Shown here: piece by piece, positions 6,916 to 7,247 of the stretch | Numbering within the stretch: position 1 is the first letter of the stretch | Layout of the letters: every line of letters begins with the position of its first letter | Notes under the pieces: generated by a model | Database searches by the model: none | What the model saw: the letters and a program-made list of their open reading frames with translations, nothing else | Told to the model about the DNA's origin: nothing | Source of the DNA: an uncultured Methanomethylovorans sp. | GTDB lineage: Archaea > Halobacteriota > Methanosarcinia > Methanosarcinales > Methanosarcinaceae | Length of the DNA: 7,247 nt | Direction: 5' to 3' | Assembly: GCA_937968035.1 (NCBI GenBank) | Contig: CALBTS010000164.1 | Span: forward strand, 1-7,247 | Program-made: the position numbers and the translations under genes

Positions 6916-7247
6916 TCAGATCTCCTCCGCAAAGCGAGGTTCGATCCTGTTGAATATTAAATATCCTGCAAATAGGAAAACTATTGCTGCAACAGCCATG
7001 AATATCAGATCCTCCGTTTGCATGGGGGAAGAGTAGATTATTGTATCTCTTGCAGCGATTATCACCCTGGCTATCGGATTAAGAAGTGCGATGCTTCTCA
7101 GATCTGCAGGAAATACCTCGACCGTATACATTATGGGAGTTGCAAAATAGCCTGCCTGCAGCAGTACAGCCCAGATGAACTGCACATCGCGATAAAGTAC
7201 ATTAAGAGCTGCTAAAGCCAGGGACAGACCAACAGACAGGACCAGAA
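6916..7247 (-). CDS. wzm: Polysaccharide ABC exporter permease, C-terminal part (runs off right edge)
   Basis: The reading frame is open to the right edge and gives 109 C-terminal residues; the true start lies outside the window, and the GTG at 7185 within the frame is internal. Visible are a hydrophobic stretch LVLSVGLSLALAAL, then LNVLYRDVQFIW, the family motif that leads into the next membrane segment with GYFATPIMY, a loop with LLNPIARVI, and a last membrane helix around LIFMAVAAIVFLFAGYLIF ending in RIEPRFAEEI. This is the usual C-terminal half of ABC-2 permeases of the Wzm/TagG type, which form the membrane channel for lipid-linked polysaccharide. The matching Wzt-type ATPase follows with no gap. 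The assignment to Wzm rests on the motif and on the partner gene. Confidence 0.9.
   Translation of the reverse strand, partial: LVLSVGLSLALAALNVLYRDVQFIWAVLLQAGYFATPIMYTVEVFPADLRSIALLNPIARVIIAARDTIIYSSPMQTEDLIFMAVAAIVFLFAGYLIFNRIEPRFAEEI
6919..6928 (-). promoter_or_regulatory. Strong ribosome binding site at the permease/ATPase junction
   Basis: The minus strand reads GGAGGAGATC, three bases before the ATPase ATG. It is embedded in the permease's last codons (Glu-Glu-Ile), followed at once by TGA and then ATG. Termination and re-initiation are thus adjacent, which suggests translational coupling of the two transporter subunits. Confidence 0.65.

Noticed and set aside
6590..7036. Plus-strand open frame of 148 codons, the longest on that strand
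   Set aside because: It lies opposite the start of the exporter ATPase and the end of the permease, both of which have clear motifs. Its translation is Ser/Pro-rich with no recognisable domain.
7183..7185. GTG at 7185 as start of a small 89-residue membrane protein
   Set aside because: The frame stays open upstream to the window edge and the added residues (LNVLYRD) continue the permease family motif, so the GTG is internal.

Overview
The window is one stretch of a surface-polysaccharide locus. All seven genes lie on the minus strand and read from the right edge to the left edge, so the operon is cut at both ends. No RNA genes, mobile elements, CRISPR arrays or terminators were seen, and no gap between genes exceeds about 50 bases.

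The organism is most likely a methanogenic archaeon of the Methanosarcinales type, though this is inferred. The protein style of the ABC ATPase (residues around VTPFLELGVGFQPD and MGMSKYDIKSR), the moderately AT-rich DNA with many ATA and AGA codons, and the strong ribosome sites GGTGATC and GGAGGAGATC fit such archaea. Bacterial 16S tails would pair with the same sites, so a bacterial source is not excluded.

Layout in transcription order: (1) 7247-6916, C-terminal end of a Wzm/TagG-type ABC-2 exporter permease; (2) 6915-5716, its Wzt-type ATPase with a C-terminal Wzt_C glycan-binding domain; (3) 5674-3893, a large protein with two SAM methyltransferase domains and a C-terminal beta-sandwich domain; (4) 3876-2422, a protein with a short N-terminal helical motif, a coiled coil and a C-terminal SAM methyltransferase domain; (5) 2371-1202, a GT4-type glycosyltransferase; (6) 1200-142, a second, different GT4-type glycosyltransferase; (7) 145-1, the first 48 residues of a third GT4-type glycosyltransferase.

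Proposed teamwork (inference from known O-antigen and archaeal locus architecture): the glycosyltransferases build a lipid-linked glycan on the cytoplasmic face, one or both methyltransferase proteins methylate sugars or cap the chain end, and the Wzt_C domain recognises the finished chain so that the Wzm/Wzt pair exports it. The close spacing, with TGAATG, TAA-A-ATG and ATGA junctions, indicates co-transcription with translational coupling. The most interesting parts are the two methyltransferase proteins, which resemble chain-terminating/ruler systems in content but not in domain order.
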